From: Saprospiraceae bacterium
GTDB lineage: Bacteria; Bacteroidota; Bacteroidia; Chitinophagales; Saprospiraceae
Reading direction: 5' to 3'
DNA length: 64,000 nt
Assembly: GCA_021298575.1 (NCBI GenBank)
Contig: JAJTFM010000016.1
Coordinates: forward strand, 1 to 64,000
The translations under genes were made by a program, and so were the position numbers. Below the pieces are notes generated by a model. The model saw only the letters and a list, made by a program, of their open reading frames with translations. It had not been told where the DNA came from and did no database searches. Below, piece by piece: positions 29,260-39,489 of the stretch. How positions within the stretch are numbered: position 1 is the stretch's first letter; the number at the start of each line of letters is the position of its first letter.

Positions 29260-30933
29260 TTACTCCGAATCTTCCAGTCGCCGACCCCGTCTCATTTCCA
29301 GCAACAAAAACAACAGGCAGAGGGCTGTACTCCCGAAAACAATTCCCGATAATTCACTGTCACCATCTTTTCTTAACAGCCATCCAAACGCCGCCGTGGA
29401 AAGTGACAGTATGAGAAATATTATTTGCCTCAACGCACTGTGAACGAGTTTGGCACTGTCGCGGATATCGAACGATCTGAACTCCAGTTCTCCCCGCTGT
29501 ATAAGGGTTAGCACGCGGTTTATCTCTTCCGGCAAACCAATCAGATTGGTGGCACCACGCTTTAGTACCCTGCCTGCAAAGGTAAAAAAGCTCTCTTTTT
29601 CACCAAATACAAAACGCCTGGCATAAGGTCTGATTACATCGAGCGGATTCAGCATGGGATCCAGGGTGCTGCTCAAGCCGAGTAACAAGGTGGCCATTCT
29701 GTTGAAAAGCACATAGTCTTTGGGGATCTGTACGGCACCGCTTAATCCCTTCAGGCCCGCATCGCTGATCAGTTTGGTCAGGCTGTTGTTGAACGGACTC
29801 ACTTTTATCTCTGTCAGGTTCAATCCCTCGAAACGCACCTCGTTTTCCAGAAAATCCTGGATTGCTCCAATCATCTTGACGGCCATTTTCTCTGCCTCTC
29901 TACCCTCCGCAATGAATCCCATCTTTTTCAGCGAACCAATCATCGCACGGGTATCTTTCTTGATGGCTGCATCTATCAGCATCGGGATTCCCGACCGAAG
30001 TGCCGGACTGATTTCTGCCACCGCACCGAAATCGAGCAAAACAAGCGTGCCATCCTGTTTCACAAGTATATTTCCCGGATGCGGATCGGCGTGATATACC
30101 CCGTCGGCAAACACCATTTTCGAATATACCCGCAACACACTGGTAGCAAGTTCTCTTCTGTCCAGACCCCAGGCATCAATCTGCTCCAGATCAGATATCT
30201 TCACCCCGCTGTGCCAGGTGGTTGTCATCACCCTTGACGTGGAACAAGATGTGTGCACCTCCGGTATCACTATCCCGGGTTCGCTTTCCAGATTTTTCCC
30301 TATCAACTGCATATTGGCAGCCTCACGGTAAAAATCCAGCTCCTCTTCTATCATCTTCTTTATCTGGGTGTACATATAGTTCATACCCCTGATATGATAG
30401 AAAAATGATACAATTGCCGTGAGTCTGCGGATTATCTCCAGATCAACCGCAGCAATTCGCTCTATGTGCAGGTGCTGAACTTTCACTACCACTTCTGTAC
30501 CGTCATGCAGCTGCGCCCGGTGAGCCTGACCAATAGATGCCGCGGCGAGCGGCTTTTCGTCAAAACGCGCGAAAATGGTCTCGGGATATGCCCCAAACTC
30601 CATGAAAATACGGTCGCGCACCTCATCCAGTGGCCGGGCAGGTATCTGGTCCTGCAATGCTTCAAGGGGCTTCTGAAATGCAGCAGGGAGAAAGTTCCCC
30701 ATGATGGAAAGCAGCTGTCCCAGTTTGATGAACAGTCCCTTCAACTCAAGTATGGCCTGTTTTACCCGCTCTGCATTACGGATATGCAATTCCTGTAACG
30801 CACGCTCATGCCACGCCGGTCCGCGAAACTTCCGGATAAAGGTCAGCCACAGGTAGCTGAACATGACAGTACCAGCCACGCTGTATGCTTTCCGGAGCCG
30901 CCAGTAGCGGGAGTACGTCTTACTGTGCGACAT
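29260..30933 (-). CDS. ABC1/UbiB (AarF)-family atypical kinase
   Basis: KLGQLLSIMGNFLPAAFQKPLEALQDQIP; ADPHPGNILVKQDGTLVLLDFGAV. Confidence 0.93.
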   Translation of the reverse strand: MSHSKTYSRYWRLRKAYSVAGTVMFSYLWLTFIRKFRGPAWHERALQELHIRNAERVKQAILELKGLFIKLGQLLSIMGNFLPAAFQKPLEALQDQIPARPLDEVRDRIFMEFGAYPETIFARFDEKPLAAASIGQAHRAQLHDGTEVVVKVQHLHIERIAAVDLEIIRRLTAIVSFFYHIRGMNYMYTQIKKMIEEELDFYREAANMQLIGKNLESEPGIVIPEVHTSCSTSRVMTTTWHSGVKISDLEQIDAWGLDRRELATSVLRVYSKMVFADGVYHADPHPGNILVKQDGTLVLLDFGAVAEISPALRSGIPMLIDAAIKKDTRAMIGSLKKMGFIAEGREAEKMAVKMIGAIQDFLENEVRFEGLNLTEIKVSPFNNSLTKLISDAGLKGLSGAVQIPKDYVLFNRMATLLLGLSSTLDPMLNPLDVIRPYARRFVFGEKESFFTFAGRVLKRGATNLIGLPEEINRVLTLIQRGELEFRSFDIRDSAKLVHSALRQIIFLILSLSTAAFGWLLRKDGDSELSGIVFGSTALCLLFLLLEMRRGRRLEDSE

Positions 30934-32020
30934 CAGCCTGAAGTTTTGCCGCATTATCGGCAATTGTCAGCGCCTCTATCAGTTCACCCAACTCTCCCTC
31001 CACGACACGATCCAGATTGAAGTTTTTGTTGTCACCCTCCAGCCGGTGATCGGTAACACGGTTCTGTGGCCAGTTGTATGTGCGTATTTTCTCAGACCGG
31101 TCGCCGGAACCTACCAGACTGCGTCGCTGCGATGACAGGGCATTGGCCTCTTTGGCCAACTGGGCCTCTTTAATCTGCTGAATGAGTCGCCCCATCGCAA
31201 TTTCACGGTTTTTATGCTGCGAACGGCTCTCTGTGCTCTCCGCCACAGCTCCAGTGGGCAGGTGCGTAAATCGTACACCCGACTCTGTTCTGTTTACGTG
31301 CTGTCCGCCCGCACCCGACGCGCGAAACACGTCTGTTCGTATGTCTTCTTTCCTGATATCAATGTCTTCCGGCTCCATCTTGGGTAATACAGCCACGGTT
31401 GCGGCCGAGGTGTGTACCCTGCCCTTGGCCTCCGTTTCAGGTACCCGCTGTACGCGGTGTGCTCCCGACTCAAACTTCAGTTTTCCGTAAACATTGTCGC
31501 CACTCACCTCAAGAACCAGTTTGGAATACCCTCCTGCCGTACCCGGATTTTCTTCCAGCAGCTCAACCTCCCAGCCCTGTTCTGCGAAGTATTTGCTGTA
31601 CATACGGTAAAGGTCGCCGGCAAAAAGGGCCGCTTCGTCGCCGCCTGTTCCCGAGCGGATTTCGAAAATAACATCTTTCTCGTCCTCCGGGTCACGGGGA
31701 GTGAGCAGTACCTTCAACTCCTCTTCCAGTGTATCCAGCTCCGGTTGAAGCATGGCAATCTCCTCTTTGGCCATGTCGCGCATTTCAGGGTCCGACTCGG
31801 TATTCAATACGTCTTTGGCGCTGTTCATATCGTTCAGCACCTTCTCATACCGGTTGGCTGTTGTGACAATGGGCTGGAGCTTTTTGTACTCCTTGTTCAC
31901 TTTTTTGGACTTGTCCATATCGGCTACAATGCCGGGATCCGACAGTTGCTCCTCCAGATACAGAAACTTTTCTCTTATTGCTTGCAGTTTTTCCAGCATG
32001 ACATTCAATTCTGGCCGCAA
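30920..32020 (-). CDS. prfA: peptide chain release factor 1
   Basis: RASGAGGQHVNRTESGVRFTHLPTG (GGQ); EIRSGTGGDEAALFAGDL. Confidence 0.96.
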   Translation of the reverse strand: MRPELNVMLEKLQAIREKFLYLEEQLSDPGIVADMDKSKKVNKEYKKLQPIVTTANRYEKVLNDMNSAKDVLNTESDPEMRDMAKEEIAMLQPELDTLEEELKVLLTPRDPEDEKDVIFEIRSGTGGDEAALFAGDLYRMYSKYFAEQGWEVELLEENPGTAGGYSKLVLEVSGDNVYGKLKFESGAHRVQRVPETEAKGRVHTSAATVAVLPKMEPEDIDIRKEDIRTDVFRASGAGGQHVNRTESGVRFTHLPTGAVAESTESRSQHKNREIAMGRLIQQIKEAQLAKEANALSSQRRSLVGSGDRSEKIRTYNWPQNRVTDHRLEGDNKNFNLDRVVEGELGELIEALTIADNAAKLQADVAQ

Positions 32021-32059
32021 AATTAACCGAATTCGGCGGAACGATGTTCATTTACCTGA

Positions 32060-32962
32060 TTACTGCTGCAGCGGACGTTTTTTCCAGTACCACGCCAGCG
32101 ACATGCCGGTTATCAGATCCCAGATTCCGTACCAGGCAGCAATAAGCGCCATACCTCCCAGTCCGCCGAAAAATTTGAATATCAGCAACAAACCAAGTGC
32201 CGTATTGTGTATGCCGGTCTCAAATGCCAGCGTTCGGCAATCGAGTTCAGGCAACCTGAAAAGCCGGCCCAGTGCATACCCGTGCGCGAGCGCGACACCA
32301 TTGTGAACAGCTACGAGCACAAATACGAATCCGAGGAAATTGACAATATTATCCCTGTTTCCAAGCAGGGCAAGCACCAGAATGGAAAAGAAAACCAGCA
32401 GTGATATACGCTGCGCCCAGGGTCTGATCTTCGCAACGAACTCCGGTTTTTTCTCGTTCAGCCACATACCAAGCAGGAGCGGGGCGACAATAAGTTCGAT
32501 AATGATGATGACCATCTGACTAAAACTGATCTCGAATGTTTGCCTGACGGCCTCTGAGTCGGGTACAAACGCCGACCAAAAGAGAAATCCGGCCGGTGTG
32601 AGAAAGGATGCTGAAAGAATAATAATGGCATTCAGGGTCACCGACAGGGCCACGTTGGCTTTGGCAAAATGCGACAGAAAGTTGGTCATGTTGCCCGACG
32701 GACACATACTGACGAGTACCATACCCAAACCAACACTCGCAGGCGGATTGAATACAGCAATGATAGCCAGCGTCAGGAGCGGAAAAATCAGGTACTGGGC
32801 CAGTATGCCCACGCCTATTGACCGGGGGAACTGCACTACCCTCCTGAAATCTTCCAGACGTATGTCCAGTGCCACACTGAACATAAGAAATGCCATGGCT
32901 GCGTTCAGTACGAGCATCTGGTCAGGGTTGAAGTGCAACTGCAGTGTATCAACTGGATGCAT
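32060..32962 (-). CDS. bile acid:sodium symporter (BASS)-family transporter
   Basis: GMVLVSMCPSGNMTNFLSHFAKANVALSVTLNA; ETGIHNTALGLLL. Confidence 0.9.
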   Translation of the reverse strand: MHPVDTLQLHFNPDQMLVLNAAMAFLMFSVALDIRLEDFRRVVQFPRSIGVGILAQYLIFPLLTLAIIAVFNPPASVGLGMVLVSMCPSGNMTNFLSHFAKANVALSVTLNAIIILSASFLTPAGFLFWSAFVPDSEAVRQTFEISFSQMVIIIIELIVAPLLLGMWLNEKKPEFVAKIRPWAQRISLLVFFSILVLALLGNRDNIVNFLGFVFVLVAVHNGVALAHGYALGRLFRLPELDCRTLAFETGIHNTALGLLLIFKFFGGLGGMALIAAWYGIWDLITGMSLAWYWKKRPLQQ

Positions 32963-32967
32963 AGCCG

Positions 32968-35124
32968 TTAATTTGATATTCGTTCAATAAATTCCATTTC
33001 ACTCCATATCTCCACGGTACCGAGTGCCTGGGCCTTTTTGAGTTTGGAACCCGCCTTTTCACCCACAACCAGAATATTCAGGTGTTTGCTCACTCCGGAG
33101 GCAATACTTGCCCCGGCCGAAGCTGCGCGTTTCTCTGCCTCTTCGCGGGTCATTTGTGACAGAGTACCGGTGAAAAGAATACTTTTCCCATACAAGACTC
33201 CATCAGTATTCACATCCGCCTTCATGTCTTCAGGGGTCTGCTTCATATTCACACCCAGGGCCTCCATTTCTTGCAAGAGCGCTATGTTCTGTTCATTCTG
33301 GAAGAAGTTGTAAACATTTCTGGCAAGTACCGGCCCAACGTCCTTTATTTGCTGGTATCGTTCCATATCCCACTCTTTCAGGTCGAGTACGTGTTCAATT
33401 TCTGCTGCCAGCAGTTTTCCGGCCTTCTGACCCAGATGGTGAATGCTCAGCGAGTGAAGCAGGCGGTGAATCGGGTTTTGCTTTGCTCTTTCTACTGCCA
33501 GTCTGAGATTGGCTGCCGATTTTTCACCGAACCCGTCCAGTTGAGCTACCTTGTCATACTCGAGCCGATACAGATCGGTGATGGTGTGCAGCCAGCCGAG
33601 TTTGTAAAAGCGCTCTATGGTGCTCTCCCCCATACCTTCTATATCCATGGCCGCCTTCGATGTGTGGAATATCATCCGGGCAAGCACCTGCGCTTCACAG
33701 GCAGCATTCTCGCAGCGCCACACGGCCTCGTCTTCGGGTTTGACGAGCGGCGAGTGACAAACCGGACAGTTTTTCGGGTATTCAACAGGCCGTTCGGAAC
33801 CATCGCGCAATTCTGCCAGGCTTTTCACGATATACGGAATGACATCCCCTGCTCTCTCCACCAGCACCTGGTCGCCTATACGTATGTCTTTGGACAGGAT
33901 GAACTCTTCATTGTGCAGGCTGACGTTCTGCACAGTAACCCCTGCCAGCGGGACAGGATCAAGTTTGGCAACGGGCGTCACCGCACCGGTTTTACCCACC
34001 TGAAATTCCACATCGCGCAAGCGGGTGGTGGCCTGTCTGGCTTTGAATTTAAAGGCCATTGCCCAGCGCGGATGATGACTGGTGTAACCACACCGCTCCT
34101 GCAATTCCAGACTGTTGACCTTCACCACCATTCCATCCAGTTCATAAGGGTATTCATCGCGGTATTCCTGCCATGACTGACAGAAAGCGATTACCTCTTC
34201 GATATTCCTGCAGGACTTGGTGGCTGGCAGGTGCTGATCGGCACTGGCTTTTACGAGTGGCGTTTTAAAGGAGAGTGACCCAAGCAGATGGATACTTTCG
34301 TCGTGCGAACGGAATTTACCAAGTACATTGTTTCCCTGTTCGTCTGTTGCATATCCAAGCTGATAAATAAAGGCTTCCAGTCCGCGCTCGGCAGCCTCCC
34401 GGGGATCTTTCATGCGGAGGCCTCCAGTGGCAGCATTTCTGGGATTTGCGAATGTTTGTTCGCCAGCAGACAGGCGGACAGCGTTTATTTTTTCAAAAAT
34501 ATCCTTTCTGATAAGTGCCTCTCCTCGCAGTTCCGTTTTAAAAATACCGTGTCTGGAAAAGTCCGCTTTGAGCGGTACCGTCCGGAGGGTACGCATATTG
34601 GCGGTAATTTCGTCGCCCGTATATCCGTTACCACGCGTGGCTGCGCGCACAAGCCGGTCATTTTCGTACACCAGAACTATGGTACCTCCGTCGTATTTTG
34701 GCTCAACGCAGTATTCGATGTCGGTATCTGCCCCGAGTTTACACAACTTTTTAACCGATTCGTCGAATGCCTTCAGGTCTTCTGCATTGTAGCTGTTGTC
34801 GAGGGAAAGCATGGGTATCAGATGGTTCACCTGTACTGCGTTTTCCATCAGGTCGGTGCCAATACGCCGGGTAGGACTGTCGGGCGTGATCAGATCCGGA
34901 TGTTCGCGCTCCAGCGCCTCCAGTTGTTTGTACAACAGATCGTACTCGAAATCACTGATTACGGGATCATTTTGCACATAATAGCGCCATTCATGGTATT
35001 GCAGAACCTGACGGAGGTCTTCGGCTGTCTGTGCCGGGGGTTCGGAAAACAAATCGGCCTGCCGGCCCTGGAGCAGCGATTTCGACAAATCGAAGAGGCG
35101 TCGTTGTTCGTCGGTGGAGTACAT
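32968..35124 (-). CDS. ligA: NAD-dependent DNA ligase
   Basis: YCVEPKYDGGTIVLVYENDRL adenylation motif; Cys4 zinc finger; C-terminal BRCT. Confidence 0.97.
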   Translation of the reverse strand: MYSTDEQRRLFDLSKSLLQGRQADLFSEPPAQTAEDLRQVLQYHEWRYYVQNDPVISDFEYDLLYKQLEALEREHPDLITPDSPTRRIGTDLMENAVQVNHLIPMLSLDNSYNAEDLKAFDESVKKLCKLGADTDIEYCVEPKYDGGTIVLVYENDRLVRAATRGNGYTGDEITANMRTLRTVPLKADFSRHGIFKTELRGEALIRKDIFEKINAVRLSAGEQTFANPRNAATGGLRMKDPREAAERGLEAFIYQLGYATDEQGNNVLGKFRSHDESIHLLGSLSFKTPLVKASADQHLPATKSCRNIEEVIAFCQSWQEYRDEYPYELDGMVVKVNSLELQERCGYTSHHPRWAMAFKFKARQATTRLRDVEFQVGKTGAVTPVAKLDPVPLAGVTVQNVSLHNEEFILSKDIRIGDQVLVERAGDVIPYIVKSLAELRDGSERPVEYPKNCPVCHSPLVKPEDEAVWRCENAACEAQVLARMIFHTSKAAMDIEGMGESTIERFYKLGWLHTITDLYRLEYDKVAQLDGFGEKSAANLRLAVERAKQNPIHRLLHSLSIHHLGQKAGKLLAAEIEHVLDLKEWDMERYQQIKDVGPVLARNVYNFFQNEQNIALLQEMEALGVNMKQTPEDMKADVNTDGVLYGKSILFTGTLSQMTREEAEKRAASAGASIASGVSKHLNILVVGEKAGSKLKKAQALGTVEIWSEMEFIERISN

Positions 35125-35258
35125 GGTGTGCTTCGGAATTTAGACCTGCAAAAGTAGGTCAAATTCAACGATGTACTGCGAATGATTGGCCGGCCATAAA
35201 TACAGCGGGAGTGCAGTGACCCACTACACTCCCGGAGGAAAACAGCATACCCGACTGG

Positions 35259-35672
35259 TTACGGGCTCATTTTGGCGTAAATAACGCCGAGTACAATTGC
35301 CTGGAAAAATCCGTAGGCTACCCACGTAAGAATCATGGTCAGAGAAACTGCCAGAGAGCTGTAGGTAATCCACATGGAAGGAATCGTGGCAACAAGACCA
35401 TAGACTACTCCCACTTCAAATCCGCGCCACCAGAAGGAACCGTGAAACAGGCCTTTGAAACGACGCCAGAACCAGGCGAGTGCGAGACTGAGAACGAACG
35501 GGTGTACGAAGAACAGCCAGCCTTTGGATGAGTTCATATCCAGATCGAACATCGGGTCGTAATACTCCTCTGCCAGCCAGGGCATTAATTTTACGACAAT
35601 CATCAGGGCCAAAACACTCAAAAGCAGGAGTGTAAGGCCACCAATAATCACTTTCATCAGAAATCTTTTCAT
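35259..35672 (-). CDS. hypothetical membrane protein
   Basis: About four hydrophobic segments in 137 aa. Confidence 0.65.
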   Translation of the reverse strand: MKRFLMKVIIGGLTLLLLSVLALMIVVKLMPWLAEEYYDPMFDLDMNSSKGWLFFVHPFVLSLALAWFWRRFKGLFHGSFWWRGFEVGVVYGLVATIPSMWITYSSLAVSLTMILTWVAYGFFQAIVLGVIYAKMSP

Positions 35673-35711
35673 AATCCGAAGTTGATTTTTGTACCAGAAG
35701 TATTTGGGGTT

Positions 35712-36350
35712 CTATAAGTGTTCGTCAACAGTTACGACCAGGTCAAAATGAAATGAAATATCGTCATTCACTTTAATCATTCCGAACATTGCCTCTGGCG
35801 GAACGACTCCAAAGACACTCATTTTAAGCCATTTTTCGCCTTTCAACTGAAACTTGTTCGGACCGAGCATCCTGGCTCTCGCCTTGATAAACTCCTTCGA
35901 GTTTACCTGTGCGATGGTGATTATTACATTTGCCTGAACGTCAAACCAGTCGTAACATGAACCATCGGCACACCTTGAACTTTGCCACGTATCCAACAGG
36001 GTAACCTGAATGTTCGGATACTGGTCGGCCATCAGTGCTTTCTGAAGATCTGTGTCTATTTTCCGGTTTTTACAATTCAGACTCTTCACTCTGAGCGCCA
36101 GACCGGCATTCCTGAAACGGGAATACCCATTACCTGATTCGGTTTCTATCAGCTGTGCCTCAAACCGGTCTTCACAGTCGCAGGTAAATGAATTCACATT
36201 GGATGTTCCCTGAAGGTACAAGCGACTCTGATCCTCGATTCTGACTCTCTTCCTGGCTGACAGGTTACTGTCCGAGATAAAACTCAGGAGTACCAGACAA
36301 AAAAACACCAGACTTGTATTTAAAAATCCTGGGACTCGTCTGTATTTCAT
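35712..36350 (-). CDS. YceI-like protein
   Basis: LYLQGTSNVNSFTCDCEDRFEAQ...RVKSLNCKNRKIDTDLQKALMADQYPNIQVTL. Confidence 0.8.
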   Translation of the reverse strand: MKYRRVPGFLNTSLVFFCLVLLSFISDSNLSARKRVRIEDQSRLYLQGTSNVNSFTCDCEDRFEAQLIETESGNGYSRFRNAGLALRVKSLNCKNRKIDTDLQKALMADQYPNIQVTLLDTWQSSRCADGSCYDWFDVQANVIITIAQVNSKEFIKARARMLGPNKFQLKGEKWLKMSVFGVVPPEAMFGMIKVNDDISFHFDLVVTVDEHL

Positions 36351-36376
36351 GACCTATTGATGGGGTTTTTCAAACA

Positions 36377-36405
36377 GCGGGCGTCTCCGGTTCAGAGGCG
36401 CCCGC
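36377..36405 (-). terminator. intercistronic hairpin
   Basis: GCGGGCGTCTCC ... GAGGCGCCCGC downstream of the porin-like gene. Confidence 0.5.
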
Positions 36406-36427
36406 CGAAACAAAAGTCATTTGAACC

Positions 36428-37837
36428 CTAGAAGCCAATTACTGCCTCCACCATGAAGCCATTGAACTTGCCACCATTTCGATAGTCGGCAGTCGGGAAA
36501 TCGTTATACTGCTGAAAAACATACTCGCCTTTCAGAAGCATATTTTTCGTGGGGAACCAGCCCGCCACCAATGCTGTACGGGAAATGGTTATGGTTGCAT
36601 AAGAACCATCCGCATTCAGTATCGTACCACCGGGTTCTCCAGACATAGTGATGTAGCGTGCACCTACATAAGCCTGTTCATTTTTCAGAAAGCGGTAAAG
36701 ACCTTCCACGGCAAGCTGATTGAATTTGCGGTTATTCCAGCGACCATCAGTAACGTCTGCGTAAACAGCACCCTGCATAATTTCATAAGTACCGAATACC
36801 TCAAGTCCTTTATACTTGACGAACGGGTTAAACATGATAGCAGTCACCCTGTTGGATACATTCGGATTAAAACGACCGGACGTAAACTGTGCAGTAGCTG
36901 TAGAGGCAACACCCGTTGACTGAAGTGCCGGTTCCATTATCATGAAATAGTGGGAACCTGTGCGGTCGCCGGCATACAGTGTGTTACGCTGGATATTCGG
37001 GTTGTTGTACAAAGATGCAGACAGGCGGAAACGAAGATCATTAAATGTCTTGTCGTAGGCAACTTTCGCAAAAATTGACGGAGTTTTTTTAGTGGGAACC
37101 ACTCCGCTGGAGTTAACGGCGTCCGGGTATTTTTCAATGTTGCCATTGATAAAACCGGAGCTCATACCAACCATACCCATGAAACCGTCGGCAGGAAATA
37201 CATAAAGTTCACCACCAATCTCGGTTGCGAACGCATCGAGAATCAGGTTTTCACAGAACGGGTTAAACATGGTATTACCACCATCCGACCGACGGAACTG
37301 CATGTCGCCATAGTTGGGCTGGAAGTGACCGATTTTCACACGCATGTAATCGGAGAACCACTTCGGATTGCCAAACATCGGCAACTTGTCAAACTGGATA
37401 TAACCACCCTTTACCCAAAACTCGTTGTGGTGACGGGCTGACATGTAGTTTTCCAGTGCCACGCGAACACCATCACCAATCTGGATATCGAAGTTCAGGT
37501 TAGCCATCGCCAGATTGAAACCTCTCAGCGTAACGGAAGTACTGTCTTCGGTCTTGATTACGCCGTAAAGCAGGTTCTTGTTGGTTGCGTTGGTTGCTGA
37601 AACCTTTGCGTAAACAGGATTGTTTGAGTGCGTCAGCGACTGGAAATCCTGTGTGAAGGAACCGCCAATGCGCAGCTTGAACCCGGTGTACTCCGGCTGT
37701 TCCGCTTTCTTGGATGGTTCAAAAACATTGATGCCATCTTTGTCCCATGAACGGGCGTACTGAATGGCGGGCTGCTGTGCCATGGCCTGTGTACCAAAAA
37801 GCAGCGCAAAAAGCAGGATAAAATAACCGTTTTTCAT
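36428..37837 (-). CDS. outer-membrane porin-like beta-barrel protein
   Basis: Signal peptide; ANLNFDIQIGDGVRVALENYMSARHHNEFWVKGGYIQFDKLP; C-terminal aromatic MVEAVIGF. Confidence 0.75.
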   Translation of the reverse strand: MKNGYFILLFALLFGTQAMAQQPAIQYARSWDKDGINVFEPSKKAEQPEYTGFKLRIGGSFTQDFQSLTHSNNPVYAKVSATNATNKNLLYGVIKTEDSTSVTLRGFNLAMANLNFDIQIGDGVRVALENYMSARHHNEFWVKGGYIQFDKLPMFGNPKWFSDYMRVKIGHFQPNYGDMQFRRSDGGNTMFNPFCENLILDAFATEIGGELYVFPADGFMGMVGMSSGFINGNIEKYPDAVNSSGVVPTKKTPSIFAKVAYDKTFNDLRFRLSASLYNNPNIQRNTLYAGDRTGSHYFMIMEPALQSTGVASTATAQFTSGRFNPNVSNRVTAIMFNPFVKYKGLEVFGTYEIMQGAVYADVTDGRWNNRKFNQLAVEGLYRFLKNEQAYVGARYITMSGEPGGTILNADGSYATITISRTALVAGWFPTKNMLLKGEYVFQQYNDFPTADYRNGGKFNGFMVEAVIGF

Positions 37838-37861
37838 AAGAAAGGTCGTTTTTGATTGTTT

Positions 37862-38428
37862 TTATTGTTTCAACGTCACCTGAAAGATCACTTCCACCTC
37901 GTCACCGGTGGTCATGGTTCCCATCAGGGCGGTTGGAGGACTGATGCCGAAGTCTGTCATTTTGATTTTTTTGGAGCCGTTAAAGCTGATACTCTGGTCG
38001 CCACCGACCTGCCCCCACACGTACATGTCCACTTTTCTGGATGTGCCGGCAATTTTGAGGTATCCGGTGGTGTTGATATCGTAACCATTTCCGCGTTTGT
38101 TAATGCCTGTCACCCGCTCCAGAGAATAGGCAACATTGGGATTGCCGTCTGCCTTGAGTGCATCATACATCTTGTTGTCCATAATAGATCCTTTGGTACT
38201 TTTGATTGCCTTGACCGGTATCTCAACATACAGGGAGTTAATTGTCTTAAGCCCCGATTCGTCAGCTGTCAGGGAGCCACTGGCGCGAACCTCGTAGCCG
38301 CTGCAATCCCATTCGTGAACATTGGATGTACCCTTGATCTTGATATTGCCTCCCATGGCGCGATAGTTTTGCTGCGCACTCGCAAACGACGCCAGCAAAA
38401 GGAATAAAAATGCAATCTGATTTTTCAT
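37862..38428 (-). CDS. YceI-family protein
   Basis: IKGTSNVHEWDCSGYEVRASGSL...IPVKAIKSTKGSIMDNKMYDALKADGNPNVAYSL. Confidence 0.92.
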   Translation of the reverse strand: MKNQIAFLFLLLASFASAQQNYRAMGGNIKIKGTSNVHEWDCSGYEVRASGSLTADESGLKTINSLYVEIPVKAIKSTKGSIMDNKMYDALKADGNPNVAYSLERVTGINKRGNGYDINTTGYLKIAGTSRKVDMYVWGQVGGDQSISFNGSKKIKMTDFGISPPTALMGTMTTGDEVEVIFQVTLKQ

Positions 38429-38724
38429 CTCGTCTGAATTTTGGTCAAAAGTACCCGTACCCAACCCTAACCCCCGGTGACGGCTCTTAAGACATAGCTT
38501 GATCGTCATCATTTTAACAGGTGATCTGGCCGACTATATATGGTGACATCAGATAAATTTTTTTCTCAAGTGTTTAATAATCAATTATTTATGGCTTTAA
38601 CCCAGCCTGCCTGTCAGTTAGTTCTGTCTTTTGTCAATTTCGGTTTGTCTTTATTTTAATCAATTTTTATCTGTTATTAAATAACAGGTTGTGCGACTTT
38701 TGCCATCTCTAACGCACTCTGACT

Positions 38725-39489
38725 ATGATCACAACTGTTCGTCTGGGCCATAAATCGCTGTCTGCCAACCTCTCGGAACCCATAGACCTGACTATTCCCC
38801 TGAAAAATGGCCCGGAAAACCCCAACTGTTTCTGGGCGCCAATGCCGGAATTCTCTCCCGTAAGGGCAGGAAACTTTGTTGGCAGCACCGCAGAAGGGGG
38901 ATCTGTCAATTTTTTCAATGTGAAAATTAACCCGCACGGCAACGGAACGCACACGGAATGTGTAGGCCATATAGCCACAGAAAGATATGTCCTCAGCGAA
39001 TGTCTGAAGCAGTTTCACTTCCCTGCTGTTCTTGTTAGCGTGTATCCGCAACATACCGATAACGGCGACAGGGTTATTCTGAGAGAACAACTCGAAAGCT
39101 GTATCCCGGAACCCGGAATCAGTGCTCTGCTGATCAGAACTATGCCGAATGATAGCTATAAAAAGACAACAAACTGGTCAGACTCCAACCCGCCGTACCT
39201 GCACCATGAAGCGGTATCTTTTCTTGTTGAAAAGGGTATCAGACATCTGCTGATTGATCTGCCCTCTGTAGACAGGGAGGTGGATGGCGGAGAGTTGCTG
39301 GGTCACAAGGCGTTCTGGCAATACCCCGAAAATACCAGAACGGACTGCACTATTACTGAAATGATTTATGTACCCGGTGAAATCAGGGATGGTTTGTACT
39401 TGCTGAATATTCAGACGCTGGCCATAGACCTGGACGTGAGTCCGTCCAGAATAGTAATTTATAAACTCGTCAGTAGTCCTGAAGATTGA
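38725..39489 (+). CDS. cyclase-family / kynurenine formamidase-like hydrolase
   Basis: NPHGNGTHTECVGHI (HxGTHxD-type); HLLIDLPSVDREVDGGELLGHKAFW. Confidence 0.82.
   Translation: MITTVRLGHKSLSANLSEPIDLTIPLKNGPENPNCFWAPMPEFSPVRAGNFVGSTAEGGSVNFFNVKINPHGNGTHTECVGHIATERYVLSECLKQFHFPAVLVSVYPQHTDNGDRVILREQLESCIPEPGISALLIRTMPNDSYKKTTNWSDSNPPYLHHEAVSFLVEKGIRHLLIDLPSVDREVDGGELLGHKAFWQYPENTRTDCTITEMIYVPGEIRDGLYLLNIQTLAIDLDVSPSRIVIYKLVSSPED

Noticed and set aside
39470-39489. 20-bp overlap between the convergent cyclase and symporter ORFs as a special signal
   Set aside because: Short convergent overlaps are common; no structure or motif was seen beyond it.
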